DNA of 64,000 nucleotides from Glutamicibacter uratoxydans (GCF_006539925.1 NZ_BJNY01000011.1:1-64000); one strand, 5' to 3'. Shown: positions 27,859 to 37,440, counted from the stretch's first letter. Program-made: numbers and translations. Notes: generated from the sequence alone by a model not told the origin.

Positions 27859-28842
27859 GTGGATATCGATCTCGGCGCACTACGCATCCTGGAAAAAGAC
27901 CGCGACATCCCCATGGATGTCCTGATTCCAACCATTGAATCCGCGCTGCTCTTGGCCTATAACAAGACCGAAGGCGCAATGCCCGGGGCCCGCGCCCACA
28001 TTGAGCGCAGCAACGGCCACGTCTCGATCCTGGTGGAGGACCGCGACGCGGCCGGCGTCCTGCTCGGCGAATTCGACGACACCCCGCACGGCTTCGGCCG
28101 TATTGCAGCTTCCACTGCCCGCCAGGTCATCATGCAGCGCCTGCGCGAAGCAGAAGATGCACAGGTAGTCGGCGAGTACGCTGCACGTGTCGGCACCCTG
28201 ATCTCCGGCGTGATCCAGCAGGGCTACTCCTCGCACATGGTCCAGGTAAACATCGGCGCCATCGAGGCGCTGCTGCCTCCAGTGGAACAGGTGCCCGGCG
28301 AAACCTATAAGCACGGCGACCGCCTGCGCGCCTACGTGGTTTCGGCCGAGCGCGGCAACAAGGGCCCGGCTGTGACCCTGTCCCGCTCGCATCCGAACCT
28401 GGTGCGCCTGCTGTTCGAAATGGAAGTTCCAGAGATCGCCGACGGCACCGTCGAGGTCGAGGCGCTGGCCCGTGAAGCCGGCCACCGCACCAAGATCGCC
28501 GTGCGCGCCACCAAGCCTGGCGTCAATGCCAAGGGCGCTTGCATCGGCGAGATGGGCACCCGCGTGCGCGCAGTCATGAACGAGCTGAACGACGAGAAGA
28601 TCGACATCGTCGACTACAACGAAGATCCAGCGAAGTTCATCGCCGCGGCGCTGTCCCCGTCGAAGGTCGTCTCTGTTGAGATCCTCGACTACGACGAACG
28701 CCGTGCCCGCGTTGTGGTTCCGGATTCGCAGCTGTCGCTGGCCATCGGCAAGGAGGGCCAGAACGCCCGCCTCGCCGCCAAGCTGACCGGCTGGCGCATC
28801 GACATCCTGGCAGCTTCGGGCGGCAAGGAACCGCGGCTCTAA
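27859..28842 (+). CDS. nusA: Transcription termination/antitermination factor NusA
   Basis: A 327-residue RNA polymerase-associated factor controlling pausing, termination and antitermination. The N-terminal polymerase-binding domain is followed by an S1 domain (about residues 105-180, with [18 protein letters not shown] and [13 protein letters not shown]) and two KH domains ([18 protein letters not shown] near 217 and [25 protein letters not shown] near 292). It lacks the C-terminal acidic repeats of enterobacterial NusA, as is normal in Actinobacteria. Start GTG 27859, 2 bases after rimP, with GGAGG inside the rimP end. Confidence 0.95.
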   Translation: MDIDLGALRILEKDRDIPMDVLIPTIESALLLAYNKTEGAMPGARAHIERSNGHVSILVEDRDAAGVLLGEFDDTPHGFGRIAASTARQVIMQRLREAEDAQVVGEYAARVGTLISGVIQQGYSSHMVQVNIGAIEALLPPVEQVPGETYKHGDRLRAYVVSAERGNKGPAVTLSRSHPNLVRLLFEMEVPEIADGTVEVEALAREAGHRTKIAVRATKPGVNAKGACIGEMGTRVRAVMNELNDEKIDIVDYNEDPAKFIAAALSPSKVVSVEILDYDERRARVVVPDSQLSLAIGKEGQNARLAAKLTGWRIDILAASGGKEPRL

Positions 28843-28884
28843 GCAGCGGTTGGACAAAGTTTGAGCCGGCAGCGGTTGCGGACA

Positions 28885-28916
28885 GTGTGCGCGTGATACC
28901 AATCTCACGCGCACAC
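28885..28916 (+). terminator. Hairpin between nusA and ylxR
   Basis: A perfect 12-bp GC-rich stem (28885-28896 with 28905-28916) with an 8-base loop, and no T-run. It probably acts as an attenuator or processing site inside the operon rather than a full terminator. Confidence 0.6.
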
Positions 28917-28981
28917 CGGTCTATAAACGCGCTAGACTGGTAGTTGGTTCTTTTCAACGGGAAGGTGGCGACGGCGCTCGC

Positions 28982-29302
28982 ATGAAGCTGCATCAGCAAC
29001 GCACGTGCATTGGCTGTCGGACCTCTACCGATAGAAACGAGCTCATTCGTTGGGTCCTCATCGACAACGCACCGCCGCGCGCGGTGCTTCTTGATGTGCG
29101 CGCCAGTGCCTCAGGGCGCGGCGCGTGGACCCATGAAAATGAAAAGTGCGTGCGGCAGGCTGTACAGCGCAAGGCATTCGCCAGGGCCTTCAAGGCCCAG
29201 GTCGATGACGCCTCGGTGCTGGAACAATTTACCGCACGCGAAGATCGGCCGGGAGCGTCCCGGCCATCTGGCAGTCATGATGAAAGCGGGTCAGAAATCT
29301 GA
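28982..29302 (+). CDS. ylxR: YlxR (DUF448) RNA-binding protein
   Basis: A small basic protein of 106 residues with the family signature RTCIGCR at residues 7-13 and the later SGRGAWTH, which belongs to the fold surface that binds RNA. YlxR (RnpM) homologues bind RNase P RNA or act as regulators and are regularly encoded between nusA and infB, as here. ATG 28982 has a GAAGG site somewhat far upstream. The C-terminal 25 residues are polar and probably disordered. Confidence 0.9.
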   Translation: MKLHQQRTCIGCRTSTDRNELIRWVLIDNAPPRAVLLDVRASASGRGAWTHENEKCVRQAVQRKAFARAFKAQVDDASVLEQFTAREDRPGASRPSGSHDESGSEI

Positions 29303-29469
29303 TGGCAACCCGATGAGTCCGCAATGTTGAGCGCACACCGATGAACAATCAGTTCTGCGTGATCCACCGTGCGGCGGAAGAATTTCACGAAATACATAGC
29401 TGATCTGCCAGAGCTCCGTAGTCTTTTTGACCGCAGGGTTTATGCAGATCACATCAAAACAGGAGAGAT

Positions 29470-32382
29470 GTGGCTAAACCCCGCGTTCACGAGCTCGCCA
29501 AAGAGCTCGGAATCACTTCGAAAGAAGCACTAACCAAACTGCAGGACATGGGCGAATTTGTTCGCTCGGCGTCCTCCACCGTTGAGCCTCCGGTAGCGCG
29601 CAAGCTGCGCGACGCCTTCCCGGGTTCCAACGCCGGCGCAGCCAAGCCTGCCGCCGCTCCAAAGCCAGCCGGCGCGACCCCAGGCGCCCGCCCGGGTGCC
29701 CCGAAGCCAGGCGCCAAGCCAGCAGCAGCTACCCCGGGCCCACGCCCGGCGGCCAAGCCTGCCGCAGCTGCACCGGCTGCTCCAAAGCCAGCCGCAGCGG
29801 CTCCTGCCGCGCCAAAGGCAACCCCTGGCGCACCGGTTCCAGGTGCACCAAAGCCAGCAGCGGCACGCCCAGGTGCGCCAAAGCCAGGCGGCCCGCGTCC
29901 GGGCAACAACCCATTCAGCTCCCAGCAGGGCATGCGCTCGGCTGACGCTGGAGAGCGCCGCGGCGGAAACCGCGACGGTTCCCGCGCGCCTCGTCCGGGA
30001 GCACCTCGTCCAGGCGGCCCACGCCCGGGCAACAACCCGTTCTCCTCCCAGCAGGGCATGCGCTCCGAGGGCGGCCAGGGCGGTCCTCGCCCGCCACGTG
30101 ACGGTGCGCGCGGTCCTCGTCCAGGCGGTCAGAGCCAGGGCGGTCCACGCCCTCCACGCGACGGTCAGCGCGGTCCGCGTCCAGCCGGTCAGGGCGGTCC
30201 ACGTCCAGCCGGCCAGGGCGGTCCACGTCCTGCAGGTGCAGGCGGCCCGCGCCCAGCTGGCGCAGCAGGCCCGCGTCCGGGCGGCACCACTGCCACCCCG
30301 CGCATGATGCCTAACCGCACCGAGCGTCCAGCCCCAGCAGGCGGCGGACGTCCGGGCGGCGGCGCTGGCGGCCGCGGTCGTCCAGGCGGCGGCACCGGTG
30401 GCGGCACCGGCGGCGGATTCCGTCCAGGTGCACCACGCGGACGCGGCGGCGTCGGCGGCGCTTTCGGCAAGGGAGGCGCCGGCCGCGGCAAGCAGCGCAA
30501 GTCCAAGCGCGCAAAGCGCCAGGAATTGGAGCAGATGAGCGCTCCGTCATTGGGCGGCGTGAATGTTCCACGCGGCACCGGTGACACCGAAATCCGTCTG
30601 CGCCGCGGCGCGTCGATCACCGACTTCGCCGACAAGATTGGCGCAAACCCGGCAGCACTGGTCACCGTGCTGTTCCACCTCGGTGAAATGGCCACCGCAA
30701 CCCAGTCCCTGGACGAGGCAACCTTCGAGGTCCTCGGCGAAGAGCTGGGCTACAAGGTAGCAGTCGTCTCCCCAGAGGATGAAGACCGCGAGCTGCTCGA
30801 AGGCTTCGGCCTGGACCTGGAAGCCGAACTTGAGGCTGAAGGCGAAGACGAGCTGGAAGAGCGCGCACCGGTCATCACCATCATGGGCCACGTCGACCAC
30901 GGTAAGACCCGACTGCTGGATGCCATCCGCCAGTCGAACGTCATCGAGGGCGAGCACGGCGGCATCACCCAGCACATCGGCGCCTACCAGATCGTGCACC
31001 AGCACGAGGGCCGCGACCGCGCGATGACCTTCATCGATACCCCGGGCCACGAGGCGTTCACCGCCATGCGTGCCCGCGGTGCCGAGGTCACCGACGTTGC
31101 CGTGCTGGTTGTCGCAGCGGACGACGGCGTCATGCCGCAGACCGTTGAAGCGCTGAACCATGCACAGGCCGCAGGCGTGCCGATCATCGTTGCAGTGAAC
31201 AAGGTCGACAAGCCGGAGGCAAACCCTGACAAGGTCATGGGCCAGCTGACCGAATACGGCCTGGTGCCTGAAGAATACGGTGGCGACACCATGTTCGTGA
31301 AGGTTTCTGCACTGCAGAAGCTGGGCATCGAGGAACTGTTGGACGCTGTCCTGCTGACCTCCGACGTCATGGAACTGCAGGCAAACCCGGACAAGTCCGC
31401 CCGCGGTGTGGCCATCGAAGCCAACCTGGACAAGGGCCGCGGCTCGGTTGTCACCGTGCTGGTCCAGTCCGGCACCCTGGCAGTGGGCGACACCATGGTG
31501 GTGGGCACCGCCCACGGCCGCGTGCGTGCAATGTTCAACGAGAACGGCGAGAACCTCGACGTGGCTCTGCCATCGCGCCCGGTTCAGGTCTTGGGTCTGT
31601 CCTCCGTGCCTCGTGCAGGCGACAGCTTCCTGGTCACCGAAGACGAGCGCACCGCACGCCAGATCGCTGAGAAGCGCGAAACCGCTGAGCGCAACGCCCA
31701 GCTGGCCAAGCGCCGCAAGCGCATCACCCTGGAAGACTTCGACAAGGCAGTGGCAGAGGGCAAGATCGATACCCTCAACCTGATCCTCAAGGGCGACGCC
31801 TCCGGTGCTGTGGAAGCACTGGAAGACTCGCTGATGAAGATCGACGTGGGCGAGGACGTGCAGCTGCGCGTCATCCACCGCGGCGTGGGTGCCATCACCC
31901 AGAACGACGTCAACCTGGCTACCGTGGACAACGCCATCATCATTGGCTTCAACGTCCGCCCAGCCGAGCGCGTTGCCGAACTGGCCGACAAGGAAGGCGT
32001 CGACATGCGCTTCTACTCGGTCATCTACGCAGCCATCGACGACATCGAGGCAGCTCTCAAGGGCATGCTCAAGCCGGAGTTCGAAGAGGTGGAGCTCGGC
32101 ACCGCCGAGATCCGCCAGGTGTTCCGCTCTTCCAAGTGGGGCAACATCGCCGGTTCGATCATCCGCTCGGGCACCATCAAGCGCAATTCCAAGGCACGCC
32201 TGGTGCGCGATGGCAACGTGGTCGCCGACAACCTGTCGATCGACTCGCTGCGCCGCGAGAAGGACGATGTCACCGAGGTCCGCGAAGGCTTCGAGTGCGG
32301 CATCGGCCTGGGGTCGTTCAACGACATCAAGGAAGGCGACATCATCGAGACCTTCGAGATGCGCGAGAAGCCACGCGCCTAG
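29470..32382 (+). CDS. infB: Translation initiation factor IF-2
   Basis: A 970-residue GTPase that brings fMet-tRNA to the 30S subunit. The N-terminal IF2 helix domain ([21 protein letters not shown]) is followed by about 300 residues of Pro/Ala/Gly/Arg-rich low-complexity sequence, a basic [12 protein letters not shown] stretch and a second IF2N domain. The GTPase motifs are GHVDHGKT (near 475), DTPGHEAF and NKVDK. Domains II-IV follow. Start GTG 29470 with AGGAGAG directly upstream. The segment [15 protein letters not shown] occurs twice in the disordered part. The long actinobacterial N-terminus is normal. Confidence 0.97.
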   Translation: MAKPRVHELAKELGITSKEALTKLQDMGEFVRSASSTVEPPVARKLRDAFPGSNAGAAKPAAAPKPAGATPGARPGAPKPGAKPAAATPGPRPAAKPAAAAPAAPKPAAAAPAAPKATPGAPVPGAPKPAAARPGAPKPGGPRPGNNPFSSQQGMRSADAGERRGGNRDGSRAPRPGAPRPGGPRPGNNPFSSQQGMRSEGGQGGPRPPRDGARGPRPGGQSQGGPRPPRDGQRGPRPAGQGGPRPAGQGGPRPAGAGGPRPAGAAGPRPGGTTATPRMMPNRTERPAPAGGGRPGGGAGGRGRPGGGTGGGTGGGFRPGAPRGRGGVGGAFGKGGAGRGKQRKSKRAKRQELEQMSAPSLGGVNVPRGTGDTEIRLRRGASITDFADKIGANPAALVTVLFHLGEMATATQSLDEATFEVLGEELGYKVAVVSPEDEDRELLEGFGLDLEAELEAEGEDELEERAPVITIMGHVDHGKTRLLDAIRQSNVIEGEHGGITQHIGAYQIVHQHEGRDRAMTFIDTPGHEAFTAMRARGAEVTDVAVLVVAADDGVMPQTVEALNHAQAAGVPIIVAVNKVDKPEANPDKVMGQLTEYGLVPEEYGGDTMFVKVSALQKLGIEELLDAVLLTSDVMELQANPDKSARGVAIEANLDKGRGSVVTVLVQSGTLAVGDTMVVGTAHGRVRAMFNENGENLDVALPSRPVQVLGLSSVPRAGDSFLVTEDERTARQIAEKRETAERNAQLAKRRKRITLEDFDKAVAEGKIDTLNLILKGDASGAVEALEDSLMKIDVGEDVQLRVIHRGVGAITQNDVNLATVDNAIIIGFNVRPAERVAELADKEGVDMRFYSVIYAAIDDIEAALKGMLKPEFEEVELGTAEIRQVFRSSKWGNIAGSIIRSGTIKRNSKARLVRDGNVVADNLSIDSLRREKDDVTEVREGFECGIGLGSFNDIKEGDIIETFEMREKPRA
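29895..30065 (+). repeat. Internal low-complexity duplication within infB
   Basis: The coding sequence for [15 protein letters not shown] is present twice, about 29897-29941 and 30020-30065, with a few synonymous differences. It lies in a longer stretch of Pro/Gly/Arg-rich near-repeats extending to about 30480. It encodes the disordered linker of IF-2. Confidence 0.75.
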
Positions 32383-32414
32383 TAGCCAACAGCTATTAGC
32401 AGCGTGACTCACCG

Positions 32415-32460
32415 ATTCGTGGGCGTTTGACCTAGTATGTGGTCAGACGCCCACGAATTT
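32415..32460 (+). terminator. Intrinsic terminator between infB and rbfA
   Basis: A long stem, ATTCGTGGGCGT (32415-32426) with ACGCCCACGAAT (32447-32458), is extended inward by TGACC/GGTCA around an 8-base loop and followed by TTTT. It can separate infB from rbfA transcription, leaving rbfA dependent on readthrough or its own promoter. Confidence 0.8.
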
Positions 32461-32480
32461 TGAACCATAAGGAGAAAATC

Positions 32481-32921
32481 ATGGCTGATTCAGCCCGTGC
32501 CGCACGCCTTGCCAAGCGCGTGCAGGTCCTCATGGCCCAGTCGCTGCGCACCGTCATCAAGGACGAGCGCATCGACAACGTGACGGTGACCGATGCCCGC
32601 GTGACCAACGATCTGCAGCACGCCACCGTGTACTACACGGTCTTCGGCGATGACGACGCCAAGAAGGATGTTGCAGAACTGCTGGCCAAGCGCGGGGGTG
32701 CCCTGCGCAAGGAGCTGGGCCGCAACCTGACCATCCGCCTGACCCCAACCTTGGAGTTCGTGGCAGATGAGATTCCCGAGGGCGCTTCGCACCTGGAGGA
32801 GCTGCTGGCCAAGGCCCGCGAAAAGGATGCAGAAGTTGCAGCGCTGCGCGAGGGCAAGACCTTCGCCGGCGACGAGGATCCTTACAAGAAGGACGCAGAA
32901 GACGAAGAAGCTGAAGCCTAG
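32481..32921 (+). CDS. rbfA: Ribosome-binding factor A
   Basis: A 146-residue KH-fold protein needed for late 16S rRNA and 30S maturation. The family pattern is clear: SARAARLAKRVQVLMAQSL at the start, VTVTDARVTNDLQHATVYYTV near residues 34-54, and the RLTPTLEFVADE segment near 85-96. The acidic tail (DEDPYKKDAEDEEAEA) is typical of actinobacterial members. ATG 32481 is fixed by AAGGAG 7 bases upstream. In related genomes truB usually follows; here it lies 14.6 kb away. Confidence 0.94.
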   Translation: MADSARAARLAKRVQVLMAQSLRTVIKDERIDNVTVTDARVTNDLQHATVYYTVFGDDDAKKDVAELLAKRGGALRKELGRNLTIRLTPTLEFVADEIPEGASHLEELLAKAREKDAEVAALREGKTFAGDEDPYKKDAEDEEAEA

Positions 32922-32951
32922 GCTTCAGCCCGGTCGATTCATACGATGAGG

Positions 32952-32994
32952 AACGCCCCGGAGAGTATGCCTGTGCATATTTTCCGGGGCGTTT
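32952..32994 (+). terminator. Terminator after rbfA
   Basis: An 11-bp GC-rich stem (32952-32962 with 32983-32993) with an internal GTATGC/GCATAT pairing, starting 31 bases after the rbfA stop. It ends the translation operon before the accessory block. Confidence 0.75.
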
Positions 32995-33087
32995 GCATCC
33001 CGCAAATCTTTTTCATTCAATTGTGCGATGCTGTTATAAGAGTAATTTAGTTAACGACTGGATTTACTGTGAGTTAGTATCTCCGTT

Positions 33088-33777
33088 ATGGAACAAACAC
33101 AGATTTGGCCGGCGGTTTTGGCAGCTGTCCTCGGGTCCACAGTACTGAACACATTGCTAAATTCGATAATCGGACGATTTTCCATCGACCGAGATCAACA
33201 GCATTTCCAGTCTCTCAAGAACGAGTTGGACATCCTTGAATCGCTGACGCGAGACACTGACGCCGCTGAGAGTGCGGAACTCGACGCAGGACGTACGGTT
33301 CTGCGAGAGGTAGTCAAGGCTCGACATTATCAAAAGAACGTTGAGGCGCTAATTCCGAAACGAAGTGTGAATTCCTTTTCACTTAAATCGGTGTTGGTAG
33401 TTTTCATTCTTGCCGGCTTCGTTCTGATTGCCGCGGGTGATTCCATAAATGATCCCGGAACTGCTGGGCTGGGCTGGTTCCTTCTCCCTTTCGGATTGCT
33501 TGCCATGGCTGTCGTCCTTTGCGATGAACATGCACGATCCCATTTTCGGGCGATGCTGATGGAAGCCATCCAAGGGAAACATTACGAAGAGAAGATTGCG
33601 CTGAAAGATCCTAGCGAACCGTGGCACTCCAAGAAATTTTGTAGGCTTGGATGGATGCCTGAGCTTGATATTCGGCAAACATTCGACTTGCTCATGGAAA
33701 AGATCATTGAAAAGAATTTGACCGAGACTGCGCGACGCGAAGCTCACTGTAAAGGCAACGAGCCAACAGAACAGTGA
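33088..33777 (+). CDS. Hypothetical two-to-three-helix membrane protein
   Basis: A 229-residue protein that I do not recognise. A short hydrophobic N-terminus (IWPAVLAAVLGSTVLNTLLN) is followed by a charged segment of about 80 residues likely to form coiled coil, then two membrane helices at about 100-120 and 127-146, and a polar C-terminal half. ATG 33088 has no strong ribosome site. Codon and base composition are less GC-rich than the translation operon, as is the upstream intergenic DNA, suggesting transfer into the gap after rbfA. Confidence 0.6.
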   Translation: MEQTQIWPAVLAAVLGSTVLNTLLNSIIGRFSIDRDQQHFQSLKNELDILESLTRDTDAAESAELDAGRTVLREVVKARHYQKNVEALIPKRSVNSFSLKSVLVVFILAGFVLIAAGDSINDPGTAGLGWFLLPFGLLAMAVVLCDEHARSHFRAMLMEAIQGKHYEEKIALKDPSEPWHSKKFCRLGWMPELDIRQTFDLLMEKIIEKNLTETARREAHCKGNEPTEQ

Positions 33778-33883
33778 TGTTGAAACGACTAGAAAAATGA
33801 TCTGTCCTGTTTTTCAACGACTGCCTCCGGCTACACCTGCAAACACAGTGGAGTCAGAGACAGTCGTTATTGATGCCAAAAGA

Positions 33884-34984
33884 TCAGCGCGGCAGCCGCG
33901 CTGTGACGAGCTCACCGGATTCGGTGAGCACCTTGGTGGTGACTGCCACGTGGCTGCCGGATATGGCAATGTCGGCCGCCATCAGTGCAGGCATCACGGT
34001 GACCGCCTTGCCATGGGAGATCCTGGAAACCCCCTCTCCGAAGAGCTGCGCGACGTAGACCTGGTTGTTCTTGTCCACCGCGACACCCGTCGGCGCGCTC
34101 AAATGCGAGGCAACCAGCTGGGTCTTGCCGGAGTGAAGATTCACCCGGTACACCTTGCCCAAGGACAGCGACTCGCCGGGAACGCCTGGCAGCACCGTGT
34201 AGTAGAGCCACTGGCCCTTGACGGTGATGTCGGTTGGCACCGGCTGGGCCCAATAGGTCAGCCCCAGCATGCAATCCGGGACAGCCATGCCCATCTGGGC
34301 GGCCAGCGCCTGCACATCGGTGGTGATCTTGATTGGCTCGGCTGGCAGGGCCTTAACCAGTGACACCTTGCCGTTGGCCGCTACATGAAGAATCGTGTTG
34401 GCACCGGCATCGCCCACATAGACGCTGGAGCCAACAGGAACACTTGAATAGGGATGCGAAAACTGCTCGCCGGTCGACTGCAGGTACGGCGCCTGGGCTA
34501 GGCACGCCGGTGCTGCGTCCCTGACTCCGTAGACTGTCTTGCCATCCGGGTTGTGCTTAGCCTCGAACTTGGCCAGGTCTGCAACAGTGCTGATTTTGCC
34601 GGTGGATGAGATCGACTTGAGGAATGCAGTGGCATTCGGGTCAGGCTGGCCTTCTTCGCCCATCGAGTTCTCGAAGAAGTAGGTTTTGCCGGCGGCATGG
34701 GAGACGCCAGCAATTTCCTTGCCTGGAGCGCTGTAGAGCGAGCTTCGGGCGCCGGAGGCAGAGATCTTGGTCAGCTGGCCGGCAAAGGATTCTGCCACGA
34801 GCAGGCTTGAATCCTCTCCAAAGGCAACCTTCAACGGTGTGGCCAACCCCGCGGCGACCGTTGAAACATGGGTGAATTCCCCAGATCCTGCTGGATTCTT
34901 GGGGACCGCTTGGGTTGGCGCCGCACTGAGTGCGACGGCCAAGACTGAGGCGGAGGCGGCAGCAATGAGTGCACGAAACTTCAT
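33884..34984 (-). CDS. ScyD/ScyE family secreted protein
   Basis: A 366-residue predicted exported protein. The start at 34984 (MKFRALIAAAS) is chosen because AGGAC lies 7 bases upstream; an ATG two codons earlier sits too close to it. The signal peptide ends near SAAPTQA (about residue 26). The rest shows repeated beta-propeller-like segments (LLVAESFAGQLTKIS, SVYVGDAGANTILHV, NQVYVAQLFGEGVSRIS) of the kind seen in the ScyD/ScyE family, named for cyanobacterial scytonemin clusters but widespread in Actinobacteria with unknown function. It converges with the preceding hypothetical gene. Confidence 0.8.
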   Translation of the reverse strand: MKFRALIAAASASVLAVALSAAPTQAVPKNPAGSGEFTHVSTVAAGLATPLKVAFGEDSSLLVAESFAGQLTKISASGARSSLYSAPGKEIAGVSHAAGKTYFFENSMGEEGQPDPNATAFLKSISSTGKISTVADLAKFEAKHNPDGKTVYGVRDAAPACLAQAPYLQSTGEQFSHPYSSVPVGSSVYVGDAGANTILHVAANGKVSLVKALPAEPIKITTDVQALAAQMGMAVPDCMLGLTYWAQPVPTDITVKGQWLYYTVLPGVPGESLSLGKVYRVNLHSGKTQLVASHLSAPTGVAVDKNNQVYVAQLFGEGVSRISHGKAVTVMPALMAADIAISGSHVAVTTKVLTESGELVTARLPR

Positions 34985-35339
34985 TGTCATGTCCTAGATG
35001 TGAGTGTTGGGCGCAACGAATAGCGTTGCGCTGGAGAATCACCAAGAGATCATAAGCCGTGCAGCGATGACAGAAATTGAGTGCGTCTGTGAAATAGGAG
35101 GCGAAATGCTGGCGGCTGAACCGAAGATTTGCGAGGCGACCGAAACACCGCAGAAGCGGTTCTCGAGAAGAGCCAAGGTGCACTAGCTCATCCCACCAAC
35201 TGCCCAGCTAGCTATTGCGAGCAGTCGTAGCTTACCCCGATTTTTGCGGAATGAGGGTAGGTGCCAAGAACGTAGGTACCGAAGCCGCGGAATATAGGTA
35301 TTGGGGCGCAGAAGTAGTGCCTGTGCCCCGTTCAGATCC
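34985..35339. other. Gene-free stretch between two minus-strand genes
   Basis: About 350 bases between the start of the ScyD/ScyE-like gene and the end of the ankyrin lipoprotein gene. The part next to 34985 should hold the promoter of the exported protein. I see no convincing gene, terminator or operator; a 60-codon plus-strand frame at 35004 starts with TTG, lacks a ribosome site and is not called. Confidence 0.5.
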
Positions 35340-36107
35340 TTAGAGGTACTGGTCGAGCAGTTGAACAATTTCGGTAAACCCGCGGTCTTCGGCCAGCTGG
35401 CGTGGGGAAGTTCCGTTGCCGTCAGGGATCGTTGGATCCGCGCCTGCCTCCAGGAGCAGCCTGATTGATTCCACCTGGCGAGGTCCTCCGTCATTGAGCA
35501 CGATGGCTTCGTGGATCGCAGTCCATCCAGGATTGTTGATGTGGTCCAGCGGGACGCCGGCATCAATGAGAATCTTGATGGTTTCCACATGTCCATGTTC
35601 ACCAGCGGGAATCAGCGCGGTCCCGCCGTAGCGGTTGGTGGCGGCAACGTCGGCTCCGGCGGCGATGCTTGCTTTGAGGATCTCATTCAATCCCTCGGCG
35701 CCAGCATAGAGGAATGCCGAGTCCTGAATGTCGTCCTTCGCGTTGACGTCAGCTCCTGCTTCGATCAGGGCTATGGCCAGCTCGGTGTCCTGCGCCTTGG
35801 TCGCGGCGATGACCGGAGTCATTCCGCGGGCGATTTCCACTTCCAGGTCTGCTCCGTCTGCGATGGCAGATTCCGCCGCCGCGGCATCGCCGCTGTTGAC
35901 GGCCTCCACCAGTGCCTCGGTCGCTGCTTGAACATCTGGCGTTGCCGAGGGGACCGATGACGCAGAAGCTGCGCTTGGGGAAAGGTTCGGCGCAGGAGCG
36001 CCTGACGCGCTGGAGCTGCCTGGCTCAGGGGAGCAGCCGGTAAGCACTGCGGCGCTGATGGCCGTTGTCGCGAGGAACATGGTCAGTCCGGGCTTCGTGC
36101 TTTTCAT
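35340..36107 (-). CDS. Ankyrin-repeat lipoprotein
   Basis: A 255-residue predicted lipoprotein: the signal MKSTKPGLTMFLATTAISAAV ends in the lipobox LTGC at about residue 25, followed by a Ser/Ala/Pro linker of about 35 residues and five to six ankyrin repeats (ADVNAKDD, TNRYGGTALIPAGEHGH, PGWTAIHEAI, GADPTIPDGNGTSP). It should sit on the outer face of the membrane and bind another protein. AGGAG precedes the ATG. It is a close paralogue of the signal-less ankyrin protein at 44206-44805, alignable nearly end to end across the repeat domain. Confidence 0.85.
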   Translation of the reverse strand: MKSTKPGLTMFLATTAISAAVLTGCSPEPGSSSASGAPAPNLSPSAASASSVPSATPDVQAATEALVEAVNSGDAAAAESAIADGADLEVEIARGMTPVIAATKAQDTELAIALIEAGADVNAKDDIQDSAFLYAGAEGLNEILKASIAAGADVAATNRYGGTALIPAGEHGHVETIKILIDAGVPLDHINNPGWTAIHEAIVLNDGGPRQVESIRLLLEAGADPTIPDGNGTSPRQLAEDRGFTEIVQLLDQYL

Positions 36108-36186
36108 CTAGAGCTCTCCTGGGGTTGAGAAATGGTTACCCATCCTAGAATCTCAGTCGCCAAGCTGGCCGGCATCGGCCAAATGG

Positions 36187-36639
36187 CTAGTTTCGCGGCT
36201 GATGGCGGTCTACCAGCGGGCGAAGCGCTTCGAGCTGCCTGCGCAGCATGGCGATGGATTCTTCGCCCAGGTGCTCCTGCCATGCTGCCTCGATCGCGGA
36301 TTCAGCCTGTCTTGCAGCCAGCTGGGCCCTTCGGCCGAGTTCTGTCAGCGTGATCAGTTGTGCCCGAGCATCCTGCGGGTCATCCTGCCGCTGGACCAGA
36401 CCCGCGGCTTCCAGTTGGCTCACAAGATATCCGGCGCTTTGTTTCGTGATTCCGGCAGCTGACGCAAGATCTGTCAGGCGGCTGCCGTTCTCTGCAATCC
36501 GCGCCGCAAGCCGGCCCTGGGACAGGGAGAACTCAAATCCCTGCGCGTGGAGGTTTGCGACGATTTCTTCTTCAAAGGCGCGTTGGGCGATGAACAGTAG
36601 CGTGCCCAGGGAAATCTGTGCACCGTTTTCTCTTGACAT
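36187..36639 (-). CDS. MarR family transcriptional regulator
   Basis: A 150-residue winged-helix regulator. The recognition part reads RLTDLASAAGITKQSAGYLVSQLEAAGLVQRQDDPQDARAQLITLT (about residues 54-99), the classic MarR helix-turn-helix plus wing. It is divergent from the gene at 36698, and two identical-type palindromes (36642-36660 and 36663-36681) fill the intergenic space immediately upstream of its ATG. Autorepression and control of the divergent gene are therefore very likely. Confidence 0.88.
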   Translation of the reverse strand: MSRENGAQISLGTLLFIAQRAFEEEIVANLHAQGFEFSLSQGRLAARIAENGSRLTDLASAAGITKQSAGYLVSQLEAAGLVQRQDDPQDARAQLITLTELGRRAQLAARQAESAIEAAWQEHLGEESIAMLRRQLEALRPLVDRHQPRN

Positions 36640-36641
36640 AG

Positions 36642-36660
36642 TAGTCAGGATAGCTGACTA
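36642..36660. promoter_or_regulatory. MarR-type operator, copy 1
   Basis: TAGTCAG-N5-CTGACTA, a perfect 7-bp inverted repeat, 2 bases upstream of the MarR start codon. It is one of two near-identical sites spaced 21 bases centre to centre, two helical turns, placing them on the same DNA face. Confidence 0.8.
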
Positions 36661-36662
36661 TT

Positions 36663-36681
36663 TAGTCAGAATCACTGACTA
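36663..36681. promoter_or_regulatory. MarR-type operator, copy 2
   Basis: A second TAGTCAG-N5-CTGACTA palindrome, 17 bases before the divergent start at 36698. Arms are identical to copy 1; only the 5-base spacer differs. Confidence 0.8.
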
Positions 36682-36697
36682 CATTGGAGTGTGGGTC

Positions 36698-37339
36698 ATG
36701 GACACCGGGGAAATTTGGGATGTCATTGTCGAACAGCGCCAAGAACTTGCGGGGATCTTGCGTTCTTTGCCGCCGGAGCTGTGGGAGCGGGATTCCCTGT
36801 GCGACGGCTGGAAGGTCAAGGACGTGGCGGCGCATATCATCAGCGCGCCGCAGCTGACTCCATCTGCAATGCTCAAGGTTGTGCCGAAGATGTTCATTCA
36901 TGGATACAACGGAACCACGCTGCGCGATGGACAGCGCCGTGGGCAGCTGGGGTCAGCCGCGATTTTGGAACAGTTCGAGCAGTATGCTGCGCTGCGCCGG
37001 GGGCCTGCAATGGTGGGCCCCATGGAAACATTGACAGACACTTTGGTTCACACCCAAGACATCGTCAGGCCGTTGGGCATCAGGCATGACATGCCCTTGC
37101 CTGCCGCGGCGCTGGTGGCCCAACGGCTGGAGAAGACAGGGATCATGCTCGGGGCACGCAAGATCTTGCGGTCGGTGAAAATGGAAGCCGTCGATTGGGA
37201 ATTCACTGCCGGACATGGACCTTTGCTCAGCGGCCCGCTGTCTGAGCTGGTAATGCTGCGTTCCGGAAGGACTCCTGACTGGCAGCGTCTGAGCGGCCCA
37301 GGAGTGCAGCTTGCCATGGGCTTGCAGCGGGCCAAATGA
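36698..37339 (+). CDS. Maleylpyruvate isomerase / mycothiol-dependent DinB-like family protein
   Basis: A 213-residue protein with the N-terminal pattern of the mycothiol-dependent maleylpyruvate isomerase superfamily (TIGR03083-type, DinB-like four-helix fold): LRSLPPELWERDSLCDGWKVKDVAAHI at about residues 20-46, containing the W-x-V-x-D-x-x-A-H core with the likely metal-ligand His. HTQDIVRPLGI near 119 supplies another His. Members use or detoxify through mycothiol; the substrate here is unknown. ATG 36698 has GGAG 9 bases upstream. The gene is divergent from the MarR gene, its probable repressor. Confidence 0.8.
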   Translation: MDTGEIWDVIVEQRQELAGILRSLPPELWERDSLCDGWKVKDVAAHIISAPQLTPSAMLKVVPKMFIHGYNGTTLRDGQRRGQLGSAAILEQFEQYAALRRGPAMVGPMETLTDTLVHTQDIVRPLGIRHDMPLPAAALVAQRLEKTGIMLGARKILRSVKMEAVDWEFTAGHGPLLSGPLSELVMLRSGRTPDWQRLSGPGVQLAMGLQRAK

Positions 37340-37440
37340 GCACGGGCGGATGCAGGGGAGTTAGTGGGCAAAGGGTTGGTATGAAATTTCAGCCCAGCAG
37401 TTTCTTGTTGAGTGATGCCACTCACACGTACCTTTGATTC

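Noticed and set aside
29895-30480. Repetitive DNA that could suggest a CRISPR-like or tandem repeat array
   Set aside because: Repeats are irregular, in frame, and encode the Pro/Gly/Arg-rich linker of IF-2; there are no constant spacers.
30547-32412. Long minus-strand open frame opposite infB
   Set aside because: infB on the plus strand has all IF-2 GTPase motifs; the antisense product is low in recognisable structure.
35004-35186. 60-codon plus-strand frame
   Set aside because: TTG start without a ribosome site, no domain, in the promoter region of the divergent exported protein.
36248-36697. Upstream extension of the DinB-like gene across the MarR gene
   Set aside because: The extension is antisense to a clear MarR regulator and crosses two operators; ATG 36698 has a ribosome site and begins the family domain.
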